Source: Pseudomonadota bacterium | Lineage (GTDB): Bacteria > Pseudomonadota > Alphaproteobacteria > Rhizobiales > Afifellaceae | DNA length: 5,308 nucleotides | Direction: 5' to 3' | NCBI GenBank assembly: GCA_023417735.1 | Contig: JAEZEK010000025.1 | Location: forward strand, 1 to 5,308 | Shown: positions 1 to 5,308 of the stretch, piece by piece | How the letters are laid out: each line of letters starts with the position of its first letter | Numbering within the stretch: the first letter of the stretch is position 1 | Program-made: the position numbers and the translations under genes | The notes under the pieces: model-generated | What the model was told of the DNA's origin: nothing | What the model saw: only the letters and a program-made list of their open reading frames with translations | Database searches by the model: none

Positions 1-983
1 GGGCCGACCAGTCCGAGCCGCTCCATCCAGAACGACCTCACGCGGGACGGGTCGCCGATCCGGAGCGCCGTCGCCTGGCCGGCAAGGGCAAGCTCCCGCG
101 CCCTGGCCCGATCCTCGACCAGGCCCAGGACCGCTTCAGCCCATGCCTCCGGCCCGTCGGGCAGCAGGAGCCCGTCCGCGCCGTGGCGGATCACGCCGGC
201 ATAGGGCGCCCGCGCGCTGTAGAGCCCGGCGGCCCGCAGCTGCGCGACGTCCAGGATCTTGCTCGTGGAGCGCGCGCGGTTGAAGGCCGTGTCGCGCAGG
301 GGCGCGAGCGCGATGTCATAGCAGTCCCGCGCCAGACGCCGCCGGAACGCCGGCCACGCGACCTGCCGCTCGTGCCGGAGGTTCGGCAATCCGGCGAGCG
401 CGGCGGGTGCCCGGTCGCCCAGGAAGGTCGTGACGACGACGTCCGGCCGCCGCGCCACGACAGATCGTATCGACGCGGCAATCATGCCGACGTCCTCCGC
501 ATGCGAGCCGGTGGCCGGGATGACGATGCGCGCCGGCTCGGAGAGGTCTCCCCGCGGCGGCGCGAGCCGCGGCGCAGGGAGGCACGGCGCGAGCAGGGCG
601 CCCGGTATAGGCTTCAATCGGTCGAGAATCGCCTGCGACGGCGCGACGACGGTCGTCGCAACCCCGAGGATCCGGGGCAGGACCTCGTCGCGGAAGCGGG
701 CGAGCCGCCGGCGATAATCCTCCGGCAGGCCCAAATCGGCGTCGAGCGCCCAGAGATCGTCGTCGAGGAGGTAGAAGACCTCGCGCGCGCGCCCGGCGGA
801 CCGCAGCGCGGCCCCATCGGCGTATCGCAGGATCACCAGGGCGTCCCCGCACCGGAAGGCGGTCCGGCCGACCGGCACGAGCGGGCGCGTGCGCTGCCAC
901 GGCCAGTCCCGGATCAGATCGCCGAGGGCGAACCGGAAGTAGAGGTCGACGGTCGGTATCGGCGCAAAGCCAGCTCGGCGCAT
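1..983 (-). CDS. Probable GT-B-like glycosyltransferase, 3' end cut off by the window edge
   Basis: An open frame of 327 complete codons runs from the ATG at 983-981 off the left edge with no stop. The start is chosen because AGGAGG (994-999, minus strand) lies 10 nt upstream. Likely role, by inference: transfer of a sugar from a nucleotide-activated donor to a cell-surface or other acceptor, in the cytoplasm or at the inner membrane. Seen in the protein: an acidic stretch FYLLDDDLWALD (residues 70-81), the segment TTVVAPSQAILDRLK (110-124) typical of the end of a GT-B N-terminal domain, a Rossmann-like strand ARIVIPATGS (151-160), and near the C-terminus STSKILDVAQLRAAG (239-253) followed by APYAGVIRHGADGLLLPD (259-276). 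That last block matches the donor-binding half of family 1/4 glycosyltransferases, where a typical form is 'PY.evv.hG.tGlLv'. The classical EX7E acidic pair is not evident; N234, R236 and D245 fall in that area. The region before the Rossmann-like strand is only about 150 residues. No signal peptide or membrane segment is seen. Donor, acceptor and pathway cannot be told from the sequence. It is transcribed divergently from the porin. Confidence 0.72.
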   Translation of the reverse strand, partial: MRRAGFAPIPTVDLYFRFALGDLIRDWPWQRTRPLVPVGRTAFRCGDALVILRYADGAALRSAGRAREVFYLLDDDLWALDADLGLPEDYRRRLARFRDEVLPRILGVATTVVAPSQAILDRLKPIPGALLAPCLPAPRLAPPRGDLSEPARIVIPATGSHAEDVGMIAASIRSVVARRPDVVVTTFLGDRAPAALAGLPNLRHERQVAWPAFRRRLARDCYDIALAPLRDTAFNRARSTSKILDVAQLRAAGLYSARAPYAGVIRHGADGLLLPDGPEAWAEAVLGLVEDRARARELALAGQATALRIGDPSRVRSFWMERLGLVG

Positions 984-993
984 CGACCGCAAT

Positions 994-999
994 CCTCCT
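994..999 (-). promoter_or_regulatory. Ribosome binding site of the glycosyltransferase gene
   Basis: AGGAGG on the minus strand is a perfect Shine-Dalgarno core, 10 nt before the ATG at 983-981. The reading frame stays open further upstream, with in-frame TTG codons but no ATG or GTG that I could find in the stretch read. The nearest TTG (992-990) almost touches the AGGAGG, so it is too close to be the start. The site therefore fixes the ATG as the most likely start. The spacing is slightly longer than ideal. Confidence 0.6.
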
Positions 1000-1104
1000 C
1001 GCGCACCCCCGGCGACCGGGACAGGCGCGGCTGCGCCGACGGCTGCGGAGACGTTTCTGATTCCCTCTTGCCACAATTGGGCTTGCCCGGGCGGAGCGAA
1101 GTTG

Positions 1105-1124
1105 GCGGGATAGCGTCGTCCCGC
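1105..1124. repeat. Inverted repeat in the divergent intergenic region
   Basis: GCGGGA (1105-1110) and TCCCGC (1119-1124) are perfect complements separated by 8 nt. The repeat lies between the two divergent starts, about 120 bp upstream of the glycosyltransferase ATG and about 260 bp upstream of the porin ATG. It could be an operator or an mRNA hairpin. In DNA this rich in GC, six-base arms also occur by chance, so a function is only a possibility. Confidence 0.3.
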
Positions 1125-1136
1125 GCCATTCGCAGG

Positions 1137-1149
1137 CCGGGAAGCCCGG
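1137..1149. repeat. Short GC hairpin in the divergent intergenic region
   Basis: CCGGG (1137-1141) and CCCGG (1145-1149) can pair around a 3-nt AAG loop. No run of T follows on the plus strand, so it does not look like an intrinsic terminator. It sits 13 bp after the neighbouring inverted repeat that ends at 1124. Any role is unknown and chance is a real alternative. Confidence 0.25.
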
Positions 1150-1336
1150 AAACCCGTCACTTTCGTGGCAAAACTGCAACATGGATTTGCAAAGGCCGCG
1201 GCGGTCCCAAGAAGGCGTTGCTCCGGGGACCGGGATGAATAGTGTCACCTCAGGCAGCCGATCGGCGGCCACTGTTCCACAGCGGACAGAGAGGGGCAGG
1301 GGGCCAAACTTTCCGACCGGACGGCTGTTCGGGGCC

Positions 1337-1353
1337 AGGAGAGAAACTCTCTT
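1337..1353 (+). promoter_or_regulatory. Potential hairpin in the porin mRNA leader
   Basis: AGGAGAG (1337-1343) can pair with CTCTCTT (1347-1353) around an AAA loop, giving a 7-bp stem with one G-U pair. It ends 17 nt before the ribosome binding site of the porin and 29 nt before its ATG. Known biology: porin mRNAs in many Gram-negative bacteria are controlled through their leaders by small RNAs or by structure. Seen here: only the complementarity. Whether it folds or regulates anything is inference. Confidence 0.3.
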
Positions 1354-1370
1354 CCCATTCAACTTGGACT

Positions 1371-1375
1371 GGAGG
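1371..1375 (+). promoter_or_regulatory. Ribosome binding site of the porin gene
   Basis: GGAGG lies 7 nt before the ATG at 1383, which is ideal spacing. This decides the start. The same frame is open back to an ATG-like start at 1242, which would add 47 residues in front of the signal peptide, but that longer form would bury the export signal and is rejected. Confidence 0.85.
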
Positions 1376-1382
1376 TCTAGTA

Positions 1383-2561
1383 ATGAACCTTAAGAGCCTT
1401 CTCTTCGGCTCGGCGGCCACGCTGATGGTCGTCACCGGGGCACAGGCCGCCGACCTTCCCGTTGCGGCCGAGCCGGTCGACTACGTTCGGGTCTGCGATG
1501 CCTTCGGCACCGGCTTCTACTACATCCCGGGAACCGAGACCTGCCTGAAGGTCGGCGGCCGGGTGCGTGTGGAAGCGCACTACACCGAGGGGCCGCGGAA
1601 CGGCTTCAACAACTACACGACCCGCGCCCGCGGCTACGTGACGTTGGACGCCCGCACGCAGAGCGACATCGGTCTCGTTCGCGCCTACGTGAACATGGCC
1701 ATGACGGTCGGCCCGTCGAATGCCGTGAACTACCCGAACGCCAACCAGATCGCCACGGGCGCCTGGCTGTGGGAAGCCTTCGTTCAGATCTCGAACGACA
1801 TGGGCACCTTCACCGCCGGTCACACCGCGTCGCAGTTCGACTTCTGGGGCACCAACCTCTACGCGACCCGCGTCGGCATCGACGATCCGACCTCGGAAGC
1901 CACGCTCTTCGCCTACAGCTTCAACGTCGGCAACGGCGTGTCGGCGACCCTGTCGTTCGAAGACGCCGCCTCGATCGGCCGTCATAACGGCATCGTCGGC
2001 AGCGGCAACGGCGGCCAGCGCTACCCGGACGTCGTCGCGAACGTCCGCATCGACCAGGGTTGGGGCTCCGCCCAGATCATGGGTGCGCTGCACAACGTGC
2101 GCTCCAGCGTCGCCGCCATCGGCAGCGAGCTCGGCTGGGCGGTCGGCGCCGGCCTCAGCGTGAAGGTCCCGGGCACGGGCATCAGCTTCGACTCGCAGGG
2201 CACGTACGCCCGCGGCGCTTCGGGCTATGCCTCCTCGCTCGGCCAGCCGGACGCAGCCGTCAACGCAGCCGGCACGAACCTCGACCTCTACGACGTGTGG
2301 TCGATCCGCGCCGGCCTGAGCGCCGACATCACCTCGACGATCGGCGTCGCTATCGACGCGTCCTACACGGACACCGATGCGCCGGCAGTCGTCGGCCGCG
2401 CCGGCGACTTCCAGGATTGGGGCGTGGGCGGCCACATCGAGTGGCGTCCGGTTCGCGGCCTGATCATCGGCGGCGAGGTTGCCTACAACCGCACCAACCC
2501 GCGCGTCGGGCCGGATGCGGACATCTGGGGCGGCATGATCCGCGTGCAGCGGACCTTCTGA
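1383..2561 (+). CDS. Outer-membrane porin, Porin_2 / Omp2 family
   Basis: This gene encodes a 392-residue outer-membrane porin, expected to form a trimeric 16-stranded beta-barrel for passive diffusion of small hydrophilic solutes. The signal peptide is clear: Lys4, a hydrophobic core at about residues 6-18, and cleavage after Ala-Gln-Ala (20-22), leaving a mature protein of about 370 residues starting ADLPVA. Next comes the family hallmark YVRVCDAFGTGFYYIPGTETC (34-54), with the paired cysteines Cys38 and Cys54 as in Brucella Omp2b, then amphipathic strands such as LKVGGRVRVEAHY (55-67). Residues of about 117-165 probably include the inward-folding constriction loop. The chain ends IRVQRTF, with the terminal Phe that outer-membrane assembly needs. 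The length fits the family. The start is set by GGAGG 7 nt upstream, and a strong terminator follows, so it is probably a single-gene transcript. Such genomes usually carry several paralogues, so I give no specific symbol. Pore selectivity cannot be read from the sequence. Confidence 0.95.
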   Translation: MNLKSLLFGSAATLMVVTGAQAADLPVAAEPVDYVRVCDAFGTGFYYIPGTETCLKVGGRVRVEAHYTEGPRNGFNNYTTRARGYVTLDARTQSDIGLVRAYVNMAMTVGPSNAVNYPNANQIATGAWLWEAFVQISNDMGTFTAGHTASQFDFWGTNLYATRVGIDDPTSEATLFAYSFNVGNGVSATLSFEDAASIGRHNGIVGSGNGGQRYPDVVANVRIDQGWGSAQIMGALHNVRSSVAAIGSELGWAVGAGLSVKVPGTGISFDSQGTYARGASGYASSLGQPDAAVNAAGTNLDLYDVWSIRAGLSADITSTIGVAIDASYTDTDAPAVVGRAGDFQDWGVGGHIEWRPVRGLIIGGEVAYNRTNPRVGPDADIWGGMIRVQRTF

Positions 2562-2585
2562 TCCTCAGGTCAGATCGATCCAAGG

Positions 2586-2617
2586 GAGCCCGGCCTTGCG
2601 CCGGGCTCTTTCTTTTT
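2586..2617 (+). terminator. Rho-independent terminator of the porin gene
   Basis: GAGCCCGGC (2586-2594) and GCCGGGCTC (2600-2608) form a perfect 9-bp GC-rich stem with a 5-nt loop. It is followed directly by TTTCTTTTT (2609-2617). It begins 24 nt after the porin stop codon. This is a textbook intrinsic terminator for the plus strand and supports the porin being the last, and probably only, gene of its transcript. Confidence 0.92.
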
Positions 2618-2927
2618 GAAGGCGTGGGACAGCGGCGCTAAGCGTCGGGATCGCCGGACCGCACTGCTCCCGGGGGCGCGCGCTGCGGCTCCCGTGGCAG
2701 GGACGGCGTTCGGGCATCGGGCGAGCGGCAGCCAACCCGATCGAGACCGGCCGGGGCAGAGATGGGTCGGAGCGGCCGAAGCCGATGCTGCAGGCCAATG
2801 GTCTCTGGAGATCGGCCAGACTGGGGCGTTGCCCCTCTCGCGCTCGCAAAGCCTGGAGCCTCGGCGATATTCCGCATGCGCGCGGAAAGGCGGGCGGGTT
2901 CCCCGTGGGCTTCTCGCGCCTCACGCC

Positions 2928-3197
2928 CTCGACGACTGCGACGTGCGTAGCGGGGGTCTCGCGACGCTCGGCCGCCGCTATGGGGGTCTGCCGGCGCCGA
3001 TGGAGCACGGGCGGACGGCCCTGCCGGTCGCGATCACGGCGGTCCGCCAAGAGGTTCTCGTTGCCTGACCGGAGGCGGGGATCCTGGCGCTCGTTGCCGA
3101 GGCGGGCCGGGAATGGGACCCGACCTGCCCCGCCTTCGACCGGGCCGAGCGGCTGGGTAAGGCGGCGAGCTCGGCGCGGGTGCGGGAGCCGATCCGC
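2928..3197 (+). pseudogene. Possible decayed coding sequence with an in-frame TGA
   Basis: In the plus-strand frame whose codons start at multiples of three, I counted 90 codons by hand. G+C at codon positions 1, 2 and 3 was about 80%, 59% and 88%, the pattern of genuine genes in GC-rich bacteria. The same frame just upstream (2616-2927) has only about 71% at position 3. The frame is broken by one TGA at 3066-3068. The conceptual translation looks protein-like on both sides: GGLATLGRRYGGLPAP, then MEHGRTALPVAITAVRQEV before the stop, and AGILALVAEAGREWDP after it. There is no clear start with a ribosome binding site, and both ends fade into non-coding composition. I do not recognise a family. 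It may be the remnant of a small gene or of the end of a larger one. A chance open frame remains possible. Confidence 0.35.
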
Positions 3198-3279
3198 GGC
3201 CGCCCCCCGCGAGGGCTTTCGGCCCCATGCCCGTCACCTCGAGGCCCGGGCGATCGCGCACCGACGGGCGAGGCGGAGC

Positions 3280-3303
3280 GGGCGGGGGGCTGACCGCCCC
3301 GCC
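3280..3303 (-). terminator. GC-rich hairpin after the lytic transglycosylase gene, weak terminator candidate
   Basis: Starting 5 nt beyond the stop codon (3311-3309, minus strand), the arms GGCGGGG (3281-3287) and CCCCGCC (3297-3303) can pair with a 9-nt loop. A slightly shifted fold, GGGCGG (3280-3285) with CCGCCC (3294-3299), is also possible. No T run follows on the minus strand, so this is not a standard intrinsic terminator. It could protect the mRNA 3' end or act with Rho. Confidence 0.3.
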
Positions 3304-3308
3304 GCGAA

Positions 3309-5308
3309 TCAGCCGCCGACGGGCACGCCGCGCATGAGATCCTCGGTGAGCGACAGCGGCTTGCCGAGGCGCGAGCGGTAGACCTGCAGGTTCTCCATCA
3401 CCTTCTGGACGTAGTCGCGCGTCTCGTCGAACGGGATCCGCTCGATCCAGTCGACGGGATCGACCGTGCCGCCGCGCGGATCGCCGTAGTTCGCGACCCA
3501 GCGGATGGCGCGGCCGGGGCCGGCATTGTAGCCCACGAAGGTGAGGATGTAGGACCTGCGCAGCCGGCCCAGGAGGTCGCCGAGATGCTCGGCCCCGAGC
3601 GTGGCGTTGTAGTGCGGGTCGGACAGGCGGTGCAGCGCGAACGGCATGTTGATGGAGCGCGCGGTCGCCTCGGCCGTCGCCGGCATCAGCTGCATCAGGC
3701 CCTGGGCGCCGACATGGCTCCTGGCGGTCGGGTTGAACGCGCTCTCCTGCCGCGCCACCGCATAGACGAGCGCCCGGTCGACGCTGTTCGGCACCTTCAC
3801 CTGCGCCGGCACCCCGATGAAGGGCGCCAGCGCCGCCACCGGAATGCCGCGGCTGTCCGCGAGCTTGCCGGCGGCCATCGCCGTGTGCGGCTGGCCGATC
3901 CTGCGCGCGAGCGTCGCCGTCAGGGACAGCTGGCCGGGGGAGTCCAGCGTCGAGCCGAGCGCGCGGATGAAGATGCCGGCGCGGTCGGCGTGTCCCGCAG
4001 CCGCGAGCCTTCGGACCGCCTTGGCAAGCTCGTTGGAGGCGAAGCCCACCCGGTCGCTCGCGGAGGGGCGGCTGATCCGCTCCAGGCCCGTGTTCTTCAG
4101 GCCCATCTTCTCGCGGGCGAGCTGCCCGTAGAAGGTGGCGCCGTAAGTGGCGGCCTTGTCGTAGGCGAGGCGGGCGGAGAGGGGGCGCTCCTGGGCCTCG
4201 AAGGCGCGGGCGAGCCAGTAGGCCGCGCGCGCCGAGGTCCGCGCCATCCCGGCGATCTCAGAGAGTTTGCGGAAATGCGCCTCGGCCACGCTCGGACGGT
4301 CCAGGAAGCGGAGCGCATACCAGCCGGCGTGGAACTCGGCCTCGGCACGGTCGCGGGCCGATTCGGCATGATGGCCGGCGACGACCTCGTAGGCGAGCTC
4401 CGGCATGTTGCGGTCGAGCAGCTGGCGCGAGAGGTCGCGCCGCTCGTCCCACCAGCGGTCGCCGTCGCCGAGATGCGCCTCGTCGCCGTCCACCGCGAGC
4501 ATGATCTGCGCGGCCGCGAGCGGCTTGTCGGCGCGCCTGAGCAGCCTGATCTGGGCGAAGCTGTAGAGCGGGTCCTGCAGGAACCGGCTCGAGACGCCCT
4601 TGAGGAGCGTGGGTCCCTCGTCGCGGCGGTCGAGGACGGCCGTCACCGCACGGGCGAACTGGTCGTAGCCGGCCCCGAGCCGCTGCGCCTGGTCTATCGC
4701 ATCCTGGGTGCGCCCGGCGAGCACGAGCTGGCGGAAGCGGCCGAGATGATCGGCGCGGGTGAGGTAGTCCGGAAAGTTGACCACGATCTTGGCGGCCACC
4801 GTCCGCGACACCTTCTTGTCGCGCCAGAGCTCCCGGACGATGGCCTCCGCCTTCGCCTCGTCGCCATGCGCCTGCAGCGCGCCGGCATAGGCGAGCTTCG
4901 CGCCCGTCGTCACGGGCGGCGCCTCGGCGAAGAAGGCGAGGATCTCGCCGCGCGAAGGATTGGAGCGGAACAGCGCCTCCTCGGCGCGCTGGGCTATGCG
5001 ATCGGCGTCGGGCCAATCGGCATGGCCGTCGACGAGGGCACGGATCTCGCGCGCGGAAAGGCCGGAATTCGGCGCGCGCGCCACCCACCAGGTGACCAGC
5101 CTGCGGTCGAACTCGCTCGGCAGCGCCGCCGCGAGCCGGAGCGCGCGGGGATAGTCGTCGGCGCTGACGGCGTCGAGGGCGGCCTTCAGCCGAAGGTCGG
5201 GGTCGAAGCCGTAGTACGGCGCGCTCGGCGCGGCGTTGCGGGCGAAGGTCGCGCGTACCGCGGGCGCAGCGGCACTATCGGATGCCGCGGCGCTCAGCGC
5301 CGCCAGCC
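3309..5308 (-). CDS. Soluble lytic murein transglycosylase (Slt70-like, family 1A), 5' end cut off by the window edge
   Basis: This periplasmic enzyme cleaves the MurNAc-GlcNAc bond of peptidoglycan, leaving 1,6-anhydro-MurNAc ends, for wall turnover and remodelling. The frame is open from the right edge to the TGA at 3311-3309, giving 665 visible residues. No in-frame start lies near the edge: a GTG at 5084-5082 is internal, because similar sequence (AVSADDYPRALRLAAALPS) precedes it. The first visible residues, LAALSAAASD, look like the end of a signal peptide. A long alpha-helical region of short repeats (about residues 35-440 as seen) matches the Slt70 superhelical U domain, with ATFYGQLAREKMG (about 390-402) in the linker area. 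The C-terminal SLT domain has motif ARQESAFNP with catalytic Glu521 (codon 3746-3744), GLMQLMP (536-542), YNAGPG (593-598) and PFDETRDYVQKVMEN (625-639). All key motifs are intact, so the enzyme is likely active. It converges on the porin gene across about 690 bp and is not co-transcribed with it. Confidence 0.93.
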   Translation of the reverse strand, partial: LAALSAAASDSAAAPAVRATFARNAAPSAPYYGFDPDLRLKAALDAVSADDYPRALRLAAALPSEFDRRLVTWWVARAPNSGLSAREIRALVDGHADWPDADRIAQRAEEALFRSNPSRGEILAFFAEAPPVTTGAKLAYAGALQAHGDEAKAEAIVRELWRDKKVSRTVAAKIVVNFPDYLTRADHLGRFRQLVLAGRTQDAIDQAQRLGAGYDQFARAVTAVLDRRDEGPTLLKGVSSRFLQDPLYSFAQIRLLRRADKPLAAAQIMLAVDGDEAHLGDGDRWWDERRDLSRQLLDRNMPELAYEVVAGHHAESARDRAEAEFHAGWYALRFLDRPSVAEAHFRKLSEIAGMARTSARAAYWLARAFEAQERPLSARLAYDKAATYGATFYGQLAREKMGLKNTGLERISRPSASDRVGFASNELAKAVRRLAAAGHADRAGIFIRALGSTLDSPGQLSLTATLARRIGQPHTAMAAGKLADSRGIPVAALAPFIGVPAQVKVPNSVDRALVYAVARQESAFNPTARSHVGAQGLMQLMPATAEATARSINMPFALHRLSDPHYNATLGAEHLGDLLGRLRRSYILTFVGYNAGPGRAIRWVANYGDPRGGTVDPVDWIERIPFDETRDYVQKVMENLQVYRSRLGKPLSLTEDLMRGVPVGG

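Larger units (their letters stand above)
984..1382. other. Divergent intergenic region between glycosyltransferase and porin genes
   Basis: About 400 bp separate two divergent genes, so promoters for both should lie here. I could not fix a promoter: no pair of -35 and -10 elements with normal 16-18 bp spacing stands out. For example, TTGCTC at 1218-1223 and GAATAG at 1237-1242 are only 13 bp apart. The part around 1160-1193 is the least GC-rich stretch and includes a short palindrome TTTGCAAA (1186-1193). Two inverted repeats (1105-1124 and 1137-1149) are listed separately. Frames crossing this region on both strands look like chance open frames of GC-rich DNA, and I see no coding gene in it. 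Confidence 0.6.
2618..3308. other. Long intergenic region between convergent porin and lytic transglycosylase genes
   Basis: About 690 bp lie between the porin terminator and the stop codon of the transglycosylase gene. Long frames cross this region on both strands, but none has a recognisable domain or a good ribosome binding site. The left part (2618 to about 2925) has weak codon structure: in the frame starting at 2616, I counted about 71% G or C at third positions over 104 codons. The right part (2928-3197) is different and is listed as a possible gene remnant. I saw no tRNA, insertion-sequence ends or direct repeats. Confidence 0.6.

Noticed and set aside
1168..1195. Possible sigma-54 promoter around TGGCAAAACTGCA
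   Set aside because: The GG and GC elements are about 3 nt too close for a -24/-12 promoter.
183..1238. Long plus-strand open frame of 351 codons
   Set aside because: It lies opposite the glycosyltransferase gene and reads as low-complexity Arg-rich protein. It is an antisense shadow common in GC-rich DNA, with no domain.
316..1362. Minus-strand open frame of 348 codons that would be a longer gene than the one annotated
   Set aside because: It is in a different frame from the glycosyltransferase, is rich in Arg, Ala and Pro, and crosses the porin leader. It has no recognisable motif, while the other frame has clear glycosyltransferase blocks and a ribosome binding site.
1242..1382. In-frame 47-residue extension upstream of the porin start
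   Set aside because: It would put a polar segment ahead of the signal peptide. GGAGG at ideal distance marks the ATG at 1383 as the start.
1377..2435. Minus-strand open frame of 352 codons opposite the porin gene
   Set aside because: It is an antisense shadow of the porin, with repetitive Arg, Ala, Val and Asp composition and no domain.
3066..3068. TGA read as selenocysteine in the 2928-3197 frame
   Set aside because: I see no hairpin of the required kind just downstream and no known selenoprotein motif. A pseudogene or a chance frame is simpler.
2785..3381. Plus-strand open frame of 198 codons running into the transglycosylase gene
   Set aside because: It is Arg- and Ser-rich, overlaps the end of the transglycosylase gene on the other strand, and is in a different frame from the coding-like stretch at 2928-3197.
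4258..5088. Minus-strand open frame of 276 codons inside the transglycosylase gene
   Set aside because: It is an out-of-frame Arg-rich shadow. The true frame carries the Slt70-like helical repeats and continues into the intact catalytic domain.

Overview
The window is about 5.3 kb of very GC-rich DNA. Codon third positions are dominated by G and C, and the layout suggests an alphaproteobacterium of the order Hyphomicrobiales (Rhizobiales). The central gene encodes a Porin_2-type (Brucella Omp2-like) outer-membrane porin, a family typical of that order. The protein style resembles Methylobacterium and relatives, but that narrower placement is an inference from recognition and not a search result.

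Layout, left to right. (1) Positions 983 to 1, minus strand: a gene for a probable GT-B-like glycosyltransferase, whose 3' end lies beyond the left edge. (2) Positions 984-1382: a divergent intergenic region of about 400 bp with two small inverted repeats and the leader of the porin gene. (3) Positions 1383-2561, plus strand: a complete 392-residue porin with signal peptide, a good ribosome binding site and a strong intrinsic terminator just downstream. (4) Positions 2618-3308: about 690 bp without an intact gene. Part of it (about 2928-3197) has coding-like base periodicity on the plus strand but is broken by an in-frame TGA, so it may be a gene remnant. (5) Positions 5308 to 3309, minus strand: a large soluble lytic murein transglycosylase (Slt70-like, family 1A) with intact catalytic motifs, whose start codon lies beyond the right edge.

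The three genes all relate to the cell envelope: surface or saccharide glycosylation, outer-membrane permeability and peptidoglycan turnover. They do not form an operon. The glycosyltransferase and porin are divergent, and the porin and transglycosylase are convergent with a long gap. I see no RNA gene, mobile element, CRISPR array or phage gene, and no convincing sign of an undescribed multi-gene system. The items most worth a second look are the possible decayed gene at 2928-3197 and the structured leader and divergent region upstream of the porin.
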